A stretch of 64,000 nt of DNA from Bordetella parapertussis (lineage in GTDB: Bacteria; Pseudomonadota; Gammaproteobacteria; Burkholderiales; Burkholderiaceae_C). Below are positions 9,921-18,650 of this stretch, in pieces. The notes beneath the pieces were generated by a model. It saw only the letters and a list, made by a program, of their open reading frames with translations, searched no databases and was not told the origin of the DNA. Position 1 is the first letter of the stretch. Every line of letters begins with the position of its first letter. The position numbers and the translations under genes were made by a program. The stretch spans positions 7,548 to 71,547 of the forward strand of contig CAMBSK010000011.1 of the NCBI GenBank assembly GCA_945870575.1. Reading direction: 5' to 3'.

Positions 9921-10783
9921 GGTGCGTTACGGAAAAACCGACCGGTGATGCCCTGGGGCATGAGGCGCAATAGCACCACAGCGAAGGCCAACATGGCGAT
10001 TTCCCCGATCACAGGCGTGGAGCCGAAAGACACCACCTGATTGATGGTGCCGAAAATGACGGAGCTTGAAAGAGTGCCTGTAATGACTGCTGCACCGCCG
10101 GTGATGACGGTGATGAAGGCCTTGGCAATATATGCACCGCCTGACGAAGGCAGCAAACCGGTTAAGGGTGCCAGCACACCACCGGCCAGACCCGACAAAG
10201 CTGCACCGACAGTGAATGTCCACATGTAAACACGCTTAGGGTCATAGCCCAGGGAAGACGCCACATCGGCGCTTTGCATGGCGCCACGCGCTATCAACCC
10301 CAGACGGGTAAACCTCATCACCAGCCACATGCACAGAATCAGCAATGTGGCAATACCGATGATGAACAGGTTATAGCCACCCATTTGGAAATCACCGAGT
10401 TCGTAACCCGGAATGGGAGCCGGCACACTGACCGCAGTGTTACCAAAAATGAAAGTGACGATACCGACGATCAACAAAGACAAGCCCCAAGTCGCCAGCA
10501 TGGTGTCTATCATGCGCCCGTACAGTTGGCGCACCACCAATCGCTCGACCAACAGGCCAAGAATGCCGACCACCAGCGGTGAAATCACCAGCATGGCGAA
10601 ATAAATATTGATGTCGGCCTTGGCACAGGCAATGGTGGTGTAGCCGCCGACCATAACGAATTCACCATGCGCCAGATTAATCACCCGCATCATGCCGAAA
10701 ACAACTGCCAGCCCGGCGCTGGTCAGCACCAGAAAGGCAATCATATAAATGATTTCTAAAAGTACAACCGCCGCGTAATCCAT
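9917..10783 (-). CDS. LivH/UrtB-type ABC transporter permease
   Basis: A 288-residue permease of the LivH type: N-terminal SAGLAVVFGMMRVINLAHGEFVMVGGY is the family hallmark, followed by further helices and the GLAGGVLAPLTGL and ITGGAAVITGTL segments. It forms the membrane channel with the LivM-like subunit. Transcription is leftward from the binding-protein gene; a stable hairpin sits in the 61-base gap between them. Confidence 0.9.
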   Translation of the reverse strand: MDYAAVVLLEIIYMIAFLVLTSAGLAVVFGMMRVINLAHGEFVMVGGYTTIACAKADINIYFAMLVISPLVVGILGLLVERLVVRQLYGRMIDTMLATWGLSLLIVGIVTFIFGNTAVSVPAPIPGYELGDFQMGGYNLFIIGIATLLILCMWLVMRFTRLGLIARGAMQSADVASSLGYDPKRVYMWTFTVGAALSGLAGGVLAPLTGLLPSSGGAYIAKAFITVITGGAAVITGTLSSSVIFGTINQVVSFGSTPVIGEIAMLAFAVVLLRLMPQGITGRFFRNAP

Positions 10784-10803
10784 GTTCGCTCTCTGAGACT
10801 TGA

Positions 10804-10831
10804 GCGTCCCGGCTCACAGGAACCGGGACGC
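10804..10831 (-). other. Intra-operon mRNA hairpin after the binding-protein gene
   Basis: A perfect 9-base inverted repeat (GCGTCCCGG / CCGGGACGC) with a 10-base loop lies between the substrate-binding-protein stop and the permease start. There is no T run, so it is not a standard terminator. In many binding-protein-dependent operons such hairpins protect the upstream mRNA and raise binding-protein levels above the permeases; that role here is inferred. Confidence 0.55.
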
Positions 10832-10844
10832 GATCCGACAAGGT

Positions 10845-12080
10845 TTAAATCTTCACTTCGTACTGTTTGTTGTCTTTAGGATTTTTCTGCAAGTCACAGA
10901 ACTGCAACGTGTCTGAAGGCTGACGCGCTTTGAACTGCTGCTTGATGGTCAGCTTCTGGTTTTTCACTTCCATCACGTTGATGTCCAAAATGGCGTGGTG
11001 GGTTTTCGGGTCGAGGGTGACCGTGCCTCCAGGACCTTGAATGCTGACACCGGATTCGATGGCTGCCAGCATTTTTTCGCGGTCCAGTGAACCGGCTTTC
11101 TTGACGCAAGCCGCCCACAACATGATGCCCTGGTACTGAGACACAGCGATTTCGTGAACCAGTTTGGTGTCGCCGAAACGCTTAGCCCATTTAGCCAGAA
11201 ACTCTTTGTTAGAAGGGTTGGCATTTTCCTGGCTGTAGTTACCGGCGATCAAAATGCCGTCGCCTTCTGCAGCGGACAAAGCCAGATGCTCGTTACCCAC
11301 ACCGAAAGTGGTGGAACACAAAGGGATCTTTTTGTTCATGCCGGATGCTGCCCACTGGCGGAAGAAAGACATGTGTGCACCGCCGACCAGAGCGGCCACA
11401 ACGAACTTGGGCTTTTCTTGCTGTATCTTGGCGATGGTCGAACCGAAGTCAGCAACGTCAAGCGGGAAGAAGTTGGTTTGCAGCACTTTGCCGCCGCCCT
11501 TGGTAATGTAGTGTGTCAACCATTTGGCAGTGATCTGACCGTAGTTGTAGTCAGCGGCCAGCACGTAGGCGGTTTTGCCCCATTGCTTGAGCGCGACTTC
11601 GACAATCGGCTCGACCGCTTGCGCCGGTGTGGTGCCGGTACAAACGATGTTGCGGTCACACACGCCGCCTTCGTAAAGCACGTTATAGAAATACAGTGAA
11701 TTGGCGCGGTGGAATGTCTGGCGAATGGCTTCGCGCGACGCAGAGGTGATGCCGCCGTGAGTGACGTCAACCTTGTCGTCACGTGTCAACTGTTGTGCGT
11801 ATTTGGTGTAGAGCGCAATGTCTGATTGGGAGTCATATTGCACCACTTGGATTTTGCGACCCAGCAATCCGCCGGCAGCGTTGATTTCTTCGGCAGCCAA
11901 CGTGGTGGCCATCACCATGGGCTTGCCATAGGCGTCCAGGTTGCCCGAGTTGTCCAGAATGGAGCCGAGTTTGATCGGCGCGCCCTGTGCCAGAACCAGC
12001 TCAAAAGGGATGGTGGCGCCCAGTGCGGTCAGACCGGCTGAACCAGTTCCAGCCAAAAATTGGCGACGTGAAAAGCTCAT
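10845..12080 (-). CDS. Amide/urea/branched-chain amino acid-type periplasmic substrate-binding protein
   Basis: A 411-residue type-I periplasmic binding protein. The N-terminus SRRQFLAGTGSAG is a twin-arginine (Tat) signal followed by a hydrophobic stretch and an Ala-Gln-Gly cleavage region. The body (KLGSILDNSGNLDAYGKPM, ...AAEEINAAGGLLGRKIQVVQYDSQSD) matches the LivJ/UrtA/AmiC/FmdD group. First gene of the leftward operon, with a clear AGGAG ribosome site. With two amidases in the operon, an amide ligand is the best guess; urea is less likely as no urease genes are seen. Confidence 0.88.
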   Translation of the reverse strand: MSFSRRQFLAGTGSAGLTALGATIPFELVLAQGAPIKLGSILDNSGNLDAYGKPMVMATTLAAEEINAAGGLLGRKIQVVQYDSQSDIALYTKYAQQLTRDDKVDVTHGGITSASREAIRQTFHRANSLYFYNVLYEGGVCDRNIVCTGTTPAQAVEPIVEVALKQWGKTAYVLAADYNYGQITAKWLTHYITKGGGKVLQTNFFPLDVADFGSTIAKIQQEKPKFVVAALVGGAHMSFFRQWAASGMNKKIPLCSTTFGVGNEHLALSAAEGDGILIAGNYSQENANPSNKEFLAKWAKRFGDTKLVHEIAVSQYQGIMLWAACVKKAGSLDREKMLAAIESGVSIQGPGGTVTLDPKTHHAILDINVMEVKNQKLTIKQQFKARQPSDTLQFCDLQKNPKDNKQYEVKI

Positions 12081-12159
12081 GGTGATACTCCTGAAAAATG
12101 AGCGGATTGCTCTTGGGTTGGGGAAGCGAAAACGGGTGAATGAATCAAGTCATGCGGCA

Positions 12160-13779
12160 TCAGGTCTTTTTGTCGCCGCCGGACGCAGGCTTGCCGGCAG
12201 CAGCATCTATGGAGCCGGAGAGATCAACGCCGATCTGGTCACCGATGCTTTTGAGCGCGGGCAATTGCAAAGCCATGCCCAGAATACTGTCCATCACCTG
12301 TGTCACAGGTGGTTTGCCTGCGCCACCATCGACAGAGCCACCGGGGCCGGGGCCGCCAGCGCCATTGGTAGCGCCGAATCCGCTGACATGGTTGATGCGT
12401 ATGCTGTCGATTTTTTCGATAGGCTTCATCATGTGTGACATGATTTCTGGCAAGCGGTCCAGGCGGTATTGCTCCAGTTTCATATGTAACACCGGGGTGC
12501 TGAGCGCATTTTCAGCCTCAATCAGCGCACGCGAACCTTCGGACTCGGCGAGCATGCGGGCTTTTTCAGCAGCCGCGCGGGTGTGTGTGGCTTCTGCTTC
12601 CGCCTTGGCGCGCTTGAGCAAAACCACCACCTCTGTAGCCGCATTGGCTTCAGCCACTTCACCGGCTTCCTTGACGCGCTTTACAGCCATTTCAAGAGAG
12701 CGATCAGCGACGGCGCGCTCGCGGTCAGTCTGCACTTTTTCCTGCGCCAGAATCACTTCGGTGCGAGCTAACTCAGCAGCTGCTTGAGCGTGCGCTTCTT
12801 CAGCCTGCTTGGCCGACAAAGTGATGGAGCTTTCCAGTTTGCGCACTTCTGAGCTCAACTGAGCTTCGATTTCGGATTTGCGCAATTCACGTTGTTTTTC
12901 GATCTCGCGCATGCGGGTCTCCTGCTCACGACTGATTCGTGCCGCCTCTGAGGCCGCCTGCGACTCTTCACGCGAACGTGCTGTTTCAGCGTCGCTTTGC
13001 GACTTGATTTTTTCGATCTCAAGGCGCTGGCTGATCTGCGCTTCTTCCTCTTGCTGATTCAACAACAAGCGCTGTTTGGTGGCATCAAGTTGCGTCTGGC
13101 GCACTGAGATATCCGCCTCGGCTTCAATTTGCACACGTTTTTTGCGGTTGACCGCAATGATTTCAGCCAGGCGGCGCATACCGACTGAGTTGAAAGCATT
13201 GTTTTCATCAAGCGCGGAAAAAGAAGTTTGGTCCAATCGGGTCAAGGACACAGAGTCCAGCACCACGCCGTTTTCCGCCAAATTGCCTTTTAGCAAAGCG
13301 GAAATATCAGCGACGAACTGCGAGCGCTTTTCATGGATCTGGTCCATGGTGCGGCTGGCGGCAATCGCTTGAACCGCATCAATAAAACGGCCTTCAAGCA
13401 GGTTACGCATTCCATCGGGATTGAATGCTTTGGAGCCCAGCGACTGGGCAGCTGTAGCCACGCCTTCGATAGTGGGTTGAACCCGCACATAAAATTCGAG
13501 TTCGGCATCGACCCGCATGCGATCTTCTGTGATCAGAGATTTTTCAGCCACCCTGCGTACTTCAACGCGTATGGTGCGCAAATTGATCTCGTCAATTTTG
13601 TGAAGAAAAGGCAATGACAGGCAACCGCCTGAAATAAGCGTCTTCTGTCCGCCGAAACCGGTGCGGATGATGGCAACGTCACGACTGGACTTGCGGTAGA
13701 AATGATTCAAAAAAGTGACCAGCGCCGCTATCACGACAACCAGAACCACCACCCCAAACAGCCAGGCCAGCACAATCAT
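12160..13779 (-). CDS. Flotillin-like SPFH-domain membrane protein (YqiK type)
   Basis: A 539-residue protein with one N-terminal membrane helix (residues 3-26), an SPFH/band-7 domain (about 30-200, including GGCLSLPFLHKIDEINLRTIRVEV) and a long Glu/Ala/Arg-rich coiled coil (about 220-420), then a Gly/Pro-rich tail. Family knowledge: bacterial flotillins organise membrane microdomains and cell-envelope complexes. Its tail ends in SGGDKKT. It is separated from the binding-protein gene by 79 bases and is probably a transcription unit of its own, perhaps reading into the transporter operon. Confidence 0.88.
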   Translation of the reverse strand: MIVLAWLFGVVVLVVVIAALVTFLNHFYRKSSRDVAIIRTGFGGQKTLISGGCLSLPFLHKIDEINLRTIRVEVRRVAEKSLITEDRMRVDAELEFYVRVQPTIEGVATAAQSLGSKAFNPDGMRNLLEGRFIDAVQAIAASRTMDQIHEKRSQFVADISALLKGNLAENGVVLDSVSLTRLDQTSFSALDENNAFNSVGMRRLAEIIAVNRKKRVQIEAEADISVRQTQLDATKQRLLLNQQEEEAQISQRLEIEKIKSQSDAETARSREESQAASEAARISREQETRMREIEKQRELRKSEIEAQLSSEVRKLESSITLSAKQAEEAHAQAAAELARTEVILAQEKVQTDRERAVADRSLEMAVKRVKEAGEVAEANAATEVVVLLKRAKAEAEATHTRAAAEKARMLAESEGSRALIEAENALSTPVLHMKLEQYRLDRLPEIMSHMMKPIEKIDSIRINHVSGFGATNGAGGPGPGGSVDGGAGKPPVTQVMDSILGMALQLPALKSIGDQIGVDLSGSIDAAAGKPASGGDKKT

Positions 13780-14136
13780 GAAAAATCTCCCGGGACGATA
13801 AGTAACCCAAAAAAATTCATTCTAGTTTTATTCTGGCGGCGCTGTCTACGTAATAGCCCTGTGAATTCAATAGGTAGCATTTCTTGTGTTTTTTAACGGC
13901 CATTGAGGAAAAACGCACAGACATGGCGCCCCTTACCATCTGCATGACGCACTAAGGCAAGAGCGAATTTCTCAGACTGAGACAGGGCTTTGAAACACCG
14001 GGCAATCACTGGCTTGATCGCAGTCTGATGAACGCAGGCCTTACATTCAAGGTCATGCTTTGTGTCGACAGTAGGCTAAAAATAAAGCGCAAGAAACCAT
14101 TACCTATCAATCATTCAACAACAACGGGAGAACACC
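13780..14136. other. Divergent intergenic region, no gene seen
   Basis: This 357-base stretch between the divergent flotillin-like and CMD genes contains no convincing reading frame or structured RNA. It must hold promoters for both genes. A GGGAGA ribosome site lies just before the CMD start. I could not pick a clear -35/-10 pair. Confidence 0.6.
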
Positions 14137-14514
14137 ATGGACAGCCATTCTTTTGAAAAGGGCTTGAAAACCCGCCGCGAAGTGCTGGGCGCAGAGTACG
14201 TCGACACCTCATTGAAAAATGCTGACGACTTCAATATGCCTATGCAAGAACTCGTCACCCAGTACTGCTGGGACGAGATCTGGAACCGCCCAGGGCTGGA
14301 TAGGCGCACCCGCAGCATCATCAACCTGGCCATGCTGACCGCTTTGAACCGCCCGCATGAACTCAAACTGCATGTGCGCGGCGCCGTCAACAACGGACTG
14401 AGCAAAGAGGAAATCTCCGAAATCTTTCTGCAAACCGCTATTTACTGCGGTGTACCGGCGGCCATCGACAGCTTCCGGGGCGCCAAGGAAGTGTTCAAAG
14501 AGATGGGGATTTGA
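14137..14514 (+). CDS. Carboxymuconolactone decarboxylase (CMD) family protein
   Basis: A 125-residue protein with the typical PcaC-like layout: N-terminal GLKTRREVLGAEYVD, then LDRRTRSIINLAMLTALNRPHELKLHVRGAVNNGLSKEEI and AIYCGVPAA. The HELKLHV-plus-AIYCG pattern fits true gamma-carboxymuconolactone decarboxylases better than AhpD peroxidases, as no CxxC pair is present. No other protocatechuate genes are nearby, so the substrate may differ. The next gene starts inside its stop codon region (four-base overlap, TTG start), indicating tight coupling to a 3-hydroxyisobutyrate-dehydrogenase-like enzyme. Confidence 0.85.
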   Translation: MDSHSFEKGLKTRREVLGAEYVDTSLKNADDFNMPMQELVTQYCWDEIWNRPGLDRRTRSIINLAMLTALNRPHELKLHVRGAVNNGLSKEEISEIFLQTAIYCGVPAAIDSFRGAKEVFKEMGI

Positions 14515-15401
14515 GCTTGAGCGCGCCTGTCATTGCCTTCATAGGCCTGGGTCAAATGGGACTGCCCATGGTTGGCAATCTGCTGCGCGCTGGACATAAG
14601 GTGCAGGCTTTTGACCTGAACCCGCATGCCGCCGATGCTTTGCAAAGCGAAGCTTTGTTCAGCCGGGCCGACTCGGCCGCCGCCACACTGACGCAAGCGG
14701 ATATCGTCATTTTGATGCTGCCCGACAGCAAAGTTGTCGACGATTTGCTGTGGAACGGCGCGCCTTCGCTGGCTGATGTGTTGACGCCTTCGCAGATTCT
14801 GATCGACATGGGTTCGTCGGATCCGGTGAGGTCGCGGGATAACTTCGACAAACTGGCGGCCAAAGGGATTGCCTTTGTCGATGCGCCTGTATCAGGCGGT
14901 GTGAAACGCGCAGTTGACGGTAGCCTCTCCATCATGATCGGCGGCGAAACTTCCGCCGTTGATAAAGTGCGCCCGGTGCTGCAAGCCATGGGCAAAAATC
15001 TGGTGCACCTGGGTGCCGCCGGTGCCGGTCACGCGGTCAAGGCTTTAAATAACTATGTCTCAGCCTCAGGATTGCTGGCTGTCAGCGAAGCCCTGGCTGC
15101 GGCAGAACAGTTCGGCATAGACCCGCATCTGGTGAATCAAGTTTTCAATACGTCCACCGGGCGCAACAACACCACCGATGTGAAAGTTGAGAACTTCATG
15201 TTGTCCGGCAGTTTCAATTCCGGCTTTTCGCTGGCTTTGATGCGCAAGGATTTGCAGACTGCGCTTGGCTTTATTGAACGCATGGGCATACCGGACCACC
15301 AAGCCGCCGCTTGTACCCGCACTTGGGTAGACGCTGAAGGAGCATTGAAACCCGGGGCAGATCACACCGAGATGTACAAGTTCATACGTCACGCCTCTTA
15401 A
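14511..15401 (+). CDS. 3-hydroxyisobutyrate dehydrogenase family oxidoreductase
   Basis: A 296-residue NAD(P)-dependent beta-hydroxyacid dehydrogenase. It has the Rossmann motif GLGQMGLPMVGNLL, the substrate motif DAPVSGGVKRAVDGSL, and the catalytic lysine region GAGHAVKALNNYVSA. The frame opens with TTG overlapping the upstream stop by four bases; no ATG exists before the Rossmann fold, so the rare start is well supported. Likely oxidises a short 2- or 3-hydroxyacid (3-hydroxyisobutyrate, tartronate semialdehyde or similar). Coupled to a CMD-family enzyme. Confidence 0.87.
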   Translation: MSLSAPVIAFIGLGQMGLPMVGNLLRAGHKVQAFDLNPHAADALQSEALFSRADSAAATLTQADIVILMLPDSKVVDDLLWNGAPSLADVLTPSQILIDMGSSDPVRSRDNFDKLAAKGIAFVDAPVSGGVKRAVDGSLSIMIGGETSAVDKVRPVLQAMGKNLVHLGAAGAGHAVKALNNYVSASGLLAVSEALAAAEQFGIDPHLVNQVFNTSTGRNNTTDVKVENFMLSGSFNSGFSLALMRKDLQTALGFIERMGIPDHQAAACTRTWVDAEGALKPGADHTEMYKFIRHAS

Positions 15402-15429
15402 TGCTTTTGCGCAAACGCTTTTCTTGAAC

Positions 15430-15813
15430 ATGTCAATGCTTGACACTATCCGCCAATGGGCACGCCGCATCAAACAAGATGCGGTGATGTTGTGGTTTGC
15501 ATGTCGCGATCCGCGAACCCCGTGGCTTCCGAAAATCATTTGCATGCTTGCGGTCGCCTATGCCTTAAGCCCTATCGATCTGATCCCCGACTTCATTCCG
15601 GTGCTGGGTTACCTGGACGACGCCATTCTTTTACCCGCCATGGTCTGGCTGGCGGTGAAATTGCTGCCAGCTGTAGTGGTCAGCGACTGCCGCGCTGAGG
15701 CCGCCGAATGGATGCAACACAATGAACGCAAGCCGGTCAGTCGCTGGGGGGTTGTGTTTGTACTATTGGTTTGGAGTCTGGCGCTGCTGCTGTTGGCCTG
15801 GTGGTGGTTCTGA
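15430..15813 (+). CDS. YkvA-like DUF1232 membrane protein
   Basis: A 127-residue membrane protein with the DUF1232 signature YALSPIDLIPDFIPVLGYLDDAIL in its first hydrophobic region and a C-terminal helix (VVFVLLVWSLALLLLAWWWF). Function of the family is unknown. An upstream in-frame TTG two codons earlier is a weaker start. Confidence 0.85.
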   Translation: MSMLDTIRQWARRIKQDAVMLWFACRDPRTPWLPKIICMLAVAYALSPIDLIPDFIPVLGYLDDAILLPAMVWLAVKLLPAVVVSDCRAEAAEWMQHNERKPVSRWGVVFVLLVWSLALLLLAWWWF

Positions 15814-15905
15814 TGGCTTGTTGTCATCAAATCCAAAGCAGACTTTGAGCCTGCTGCATCGCTAAGCCATACAATTTTGCTCACGCTGCAAGCAGCGAAT
15901 AGAAA

Positions 15906-16493
15906 GTGATTTTGGAATCCTTGCTTATTTCCACCGGGGTGGTGGCACTTGCCGAAATCGGCGATAAAACCCAATTACTGGCCTTTATTCTGGCTGCGCG
16001 TTTTAAAAAACCGCTTTCCATCATTGCAGGCATTCTGGTGGCCACTTTGTTTAACCACGGGCTTGCAGGTGCATTGGGCGCCTGGATCACCGCCATGGTC
16101 GATCCGTCGATTCTGCGTTGGGTCCTGGGTGTGTCATTCATTGCCATGGCGGTGTGGACGCTGATCCCCGACAAAATCGAAGAAGAAGAAACCGAGGTGG
16201 CACTGAAACTCGGCGTGTTTGGCGCGACATTGGTCACGTTCTTTCTGGCCGAGATGGGCGATAAAACACAAATTGCCACGGTGGCGCTGGCAGCGCATTA
16301 CCCTTACCCGCTGATGGTGGTGGCAGGCACCACGCTGGGCATGTTGATTGCCGATGTGCCTGCGGTTTTTATCGGCGACAAACTGGCTGACCGCATTCCT
16401 ATGAAACTGGTGCACCGTATTGCTGCCGCCATTTTTGCGGGCTTGGGCGTAGCGACTTTGCTGGGCGCAGGTCAAAACTTGATGGCTTATTGA
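15906..16493 (+). CDS. GDT1/TMEM165 (UPF0016) family cation transporter, probable Mn2+ exporter
   Basis: A 195-residue, six-helix protein with the duplicated family motif E-x-G-D-K-T: AEIGDKTQLLAFILA near the N-terminus and AEMGDKTQIATVALA in the second half. Bacterial members such as MneA export manganese. The start is GTG at 15906 (a TTG two codons on is possible). I looked for a yybP-ykoY manganese riboswitch upstream and saw none. The 3' end overlaps the convergent next gene by seven bases. Confidence 0.87.
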   Translation: MILESLLISTGVVALAEIGDKTQLLAFILAARFKKPLSIIAGILVATLFNHGLAGALGAWITAMVDPSILRWVLGVSFIAMAVWTLIPDKIEEEETEVALKLGVFGATLVTFFLAEMGDKTQIATVALAAHYPYPLMVVAGTTLGMLIADVPAVFIGDKLADRIPMKLVHRIAAAIFAGLGVATLLGAGQNLMAY

Positions 16494-17458
16494 TCCGGGT
16501 GCCTGGTACAACTTCTGAACACTTCCGAGTACATGCGCAAACGCTCACGGCTGGGCATTTGCGTGTCTGAAATCAAATCGGCGATATCGCCGGTAAGCTG
16601 CAAAAACTCCGGATTGCAATGGTGTTTGATGCTGTTGGTGTAAATGGTTTTAGGCTGCCACTGGTTTTCGCGCATTAAAAATGCATAGTGAACCAACTCG
16701 TGCCCCAGCGCCCAATTCACCATAGAGCGGCTCCAAGCTTGTAAAGTGCGCGGCGACACATTGATTTGCAATGCATTGCCGGGCTGGTCTTCAGACGGAA
16801 ATTCAAACACCATGCGCGCGCTGGTAGGTAAGGCCGGCTGAATAACCAAACGCGGCAAAGGCGCATCCGCTGGTGCGCCAGTTTTGGATTTGACAAAACG
16901 CCAGATCAGTCCCAGCGCTTGACTGTCAAAGGCCTTGTCAGTCAGCGGTGCTGCTACTGCAGTGATATTTTCCGCATTGGAATAGTCGACTTCCAGTTGT
17001 CTGACCTTCAGCTCGGCGAACCTGAAATTCAACATGCAGACTTCGAGATCCAGACTCAGCGGTGGCACCATGACATTGTTATGCGCCGCCAGATTGGCCT
17101 GCATTTGCTGACTGAAGTCGCGGCTGAATACAGCCTGGCGCTCAACCGCTTCGCGTTCTGTGACACCGCTTTTGATGCTCAAAAAATAACCGATACGGGC
17201 ATACATATCGCTGTGCGATAAATACGCATTAGCGCTACGGCGCTGCTCTTCGTGCACAGGGTTGGCGGCGAAGTAATGGCCTATGGTCTCGAACATGGTG
17301 GCGCAACGGCTGGCCACATACGCGAGTTCAGTTTTTTCCTCTTTCCAGTCCGGATGCTCAAGGGTCCAGTTGTGCAACCTGGACAAGTCCTGGGCCTGCG
17401 ATGTCTTACACACACAGAACAATGAAATAAAAAATACCCGCAGCCACATGCACGTCAC
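16487..17458 (-). CDS. Secreted putative zinc metalloprotease-like protein (HExxH)
   Basis: A 323-residue protein with a signal peptide (cleavage near SQAQ, residue 23) and a single HELVH motif (His253-His257) inside NWALGHELVHYAFLMREN, which resembles a gluzincin active site. The third zinc ligand is not obvious; the Asp/Glu-rich segment after it (LQLTGDIADLISDTQ) may hold it. No family was recognised beyond this motif. Periplasmic. Function unknown; protease activity is inference. Confidence 0.6.
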   Translation of the reverse strand: MTCMWLRVFFISLFCVCKTSQAQDLSRLHNWTLEHPDWKEEKTELAYVASRCATMFETIGHYFAANPVHEEQRRSANAYLSHSDMYARIGYFLSIKSGVTEREAVERQAVFSRDFSQQMQANLAAHNNVMVPPLSLDLEVCMLNFRFAELKVRQLEVDYSNAENITAVAAPLTDKAFDSQALGLIWRFVKSKTGAPADAPLPRLVIQPALPTSARMVFEFPSEDQPGNALQINVSPRTLQAWSRSMVNWALGHELVHYAFLMRENQWQPKTIYTNSIKHHCNPEFLQLTGDIADLISDTQMPSRERLRMYSEVFRSCTRHPDQ

Positions 17459-17543
17459 CCTGTTTTGTTAAAGGCATATTAATGCAGCCCGGGGCTATTC
17501 GCCTATGCTGCATCAATGCACCCGTGGCGCAGGGGTATTCAAG

Positions 17544-18641
17544 TCAGCGCTCGTCGTAACTCACAGTGACTGCATCGCTGGTGGGGCGCGACTGACATGA
17601 AAGTACAAAGCCTTGTCTGGTTTCCCATCCTTCCAGCGTGAAGTTTTTTTCCATGGCCACGCTGCCTTGCATCACCTTGGCGCGACAGGTACAGCACACA
17701 CCGCCGCGGCAGGAGTACGGCAGGTCTAAACCCGCGGCTAAACCGACATCAAGAATTTTTTGCTCTGGCGTCATGTGCAGATTGTGTTGCTTGCCGTCCA
17801 GAATCAAGGTCAAGGCTACGCTGGCAGCTGAGTGCTGCTGCATTTCAGTGGAACCCGCAGGCAAAGCTTTACGCTCTGGTTGATCAGCAGAAGCAAAGCG
17901 CTCACTGTGTATTCGTTCTGCCGCTACACCGGCTTGCAACAAGGCGCGGCAAGTGTCATCCATCATGCTGACCGGGCCGCAGACAAACACTTCCTCCAGG
18001 CTCTGCGGCGGCAACAGCGTTTGCAGCAAGGCCGTGACCTTGGCGGCGTCCAAACGCCCTTGCAGCAAATCAATCTCCAGCGCCTGACGCGACAGCACAT
18101 GCACCAGGGTGATGCGACCGGTATAGCGGTCTTTCAAATCCTGCAAGGCTTCGTTGAACATGACAGACGCCATGTTGCGGTTACCGTAGACCAGCGTGAA
18201 ATGCGAATCCGCTTGTTGCTCCAGGCTGCTGCTCATGATGGACAGCAAGGGCGTGATGCCCGAGCCGCAGGCAAATCCGGCACGGTGTCTGGCCCCGGGT
18301 TGTTGCATCACAAAATTGCCAAGTGGCGGCATCACAGACAGCATGTCACCTTCATTGAAAAGCTTGACCGCATGGTTTGAAAATACACCGCCTTGAACAG
18401 CACGAATGCCTATTTCTATTTCCTTGTGCAAATCCAGGCGACTGCGACTGCTGCAGATGGAATAACTGCGGCGCAATTCTTTGCCGTCAACGAAAGCTTT
18501 CAAGCTCAGGTACTGACCGGGTTGAAAAGCGAACAAGGAATGCAAGGCAGCTGGAACCGCCAAAGTGACAGCCACCGAACCACCCGCCTCAGGCCGCAGG
18601 CGTGCAATACGCAACTCATGGAAACTTAATCGATCAGACAT
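17544..18641 (-). CDS. paaE: Phenylacetyl-CoA epoxidase reductase subunit PaaE
   Basis: A 365-residue flavin reductase: N-terminal FAD-binding domain with RRSYSICSS, a NAD-binding domain (AGFACGSGITPLLSIM, VFVCGPVSMMDD), and a C-terminal plant-type 2Fe-2S ferredoxin domain with Cys pattern SCRGGVCCTC plus a later VLSCQ. It moves electrons from NADPH to the PaaABCD oxygenase. Last gene of the leftward paaABCDE operon, nine bases after paaD. Confidence 0.95.
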   Translation of the reverse strand: MSDRLSFHELRIARLRPEAGGSVAVTLAVPAALHSLFAFQPGQYLSLKAFVDGKELRRSYSICSSRSRLDLHKEIEIGIRAVQGGVFSNHAVKLFNEGDMLSVMPPLGNFVMQQPGARHRAGFACGSGITPLLSIMSSSLEQQADSHFTLVYGNRNMASVMFNEALQDLKDRYTGRITLVHVLSRQALEIDLLQGRLDAAKVTALLQTLLPPQSLEEVFVCGPVSMMDDTCRALLQAGVAAERIHSERFASADQPERKALPAGSTEMQQHSAASVALTLILDGKQHNLHMTPEQKILDVGLAAGLDLPYSCRGGVCCTCRAKVMQGSVAMEKNFTLEGWETRQGFVLSCQSRPTSDAVTVSYDER

Positions 18642-18650
18642 CAGACGGCG

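Noticed and set aside
15814..15905. Possible manganese (yybP-ykoY) riboswitch before the GDT1-type gene
   Set aside because: The conserved GGGGAGTAG-like core and paired loops are missing.
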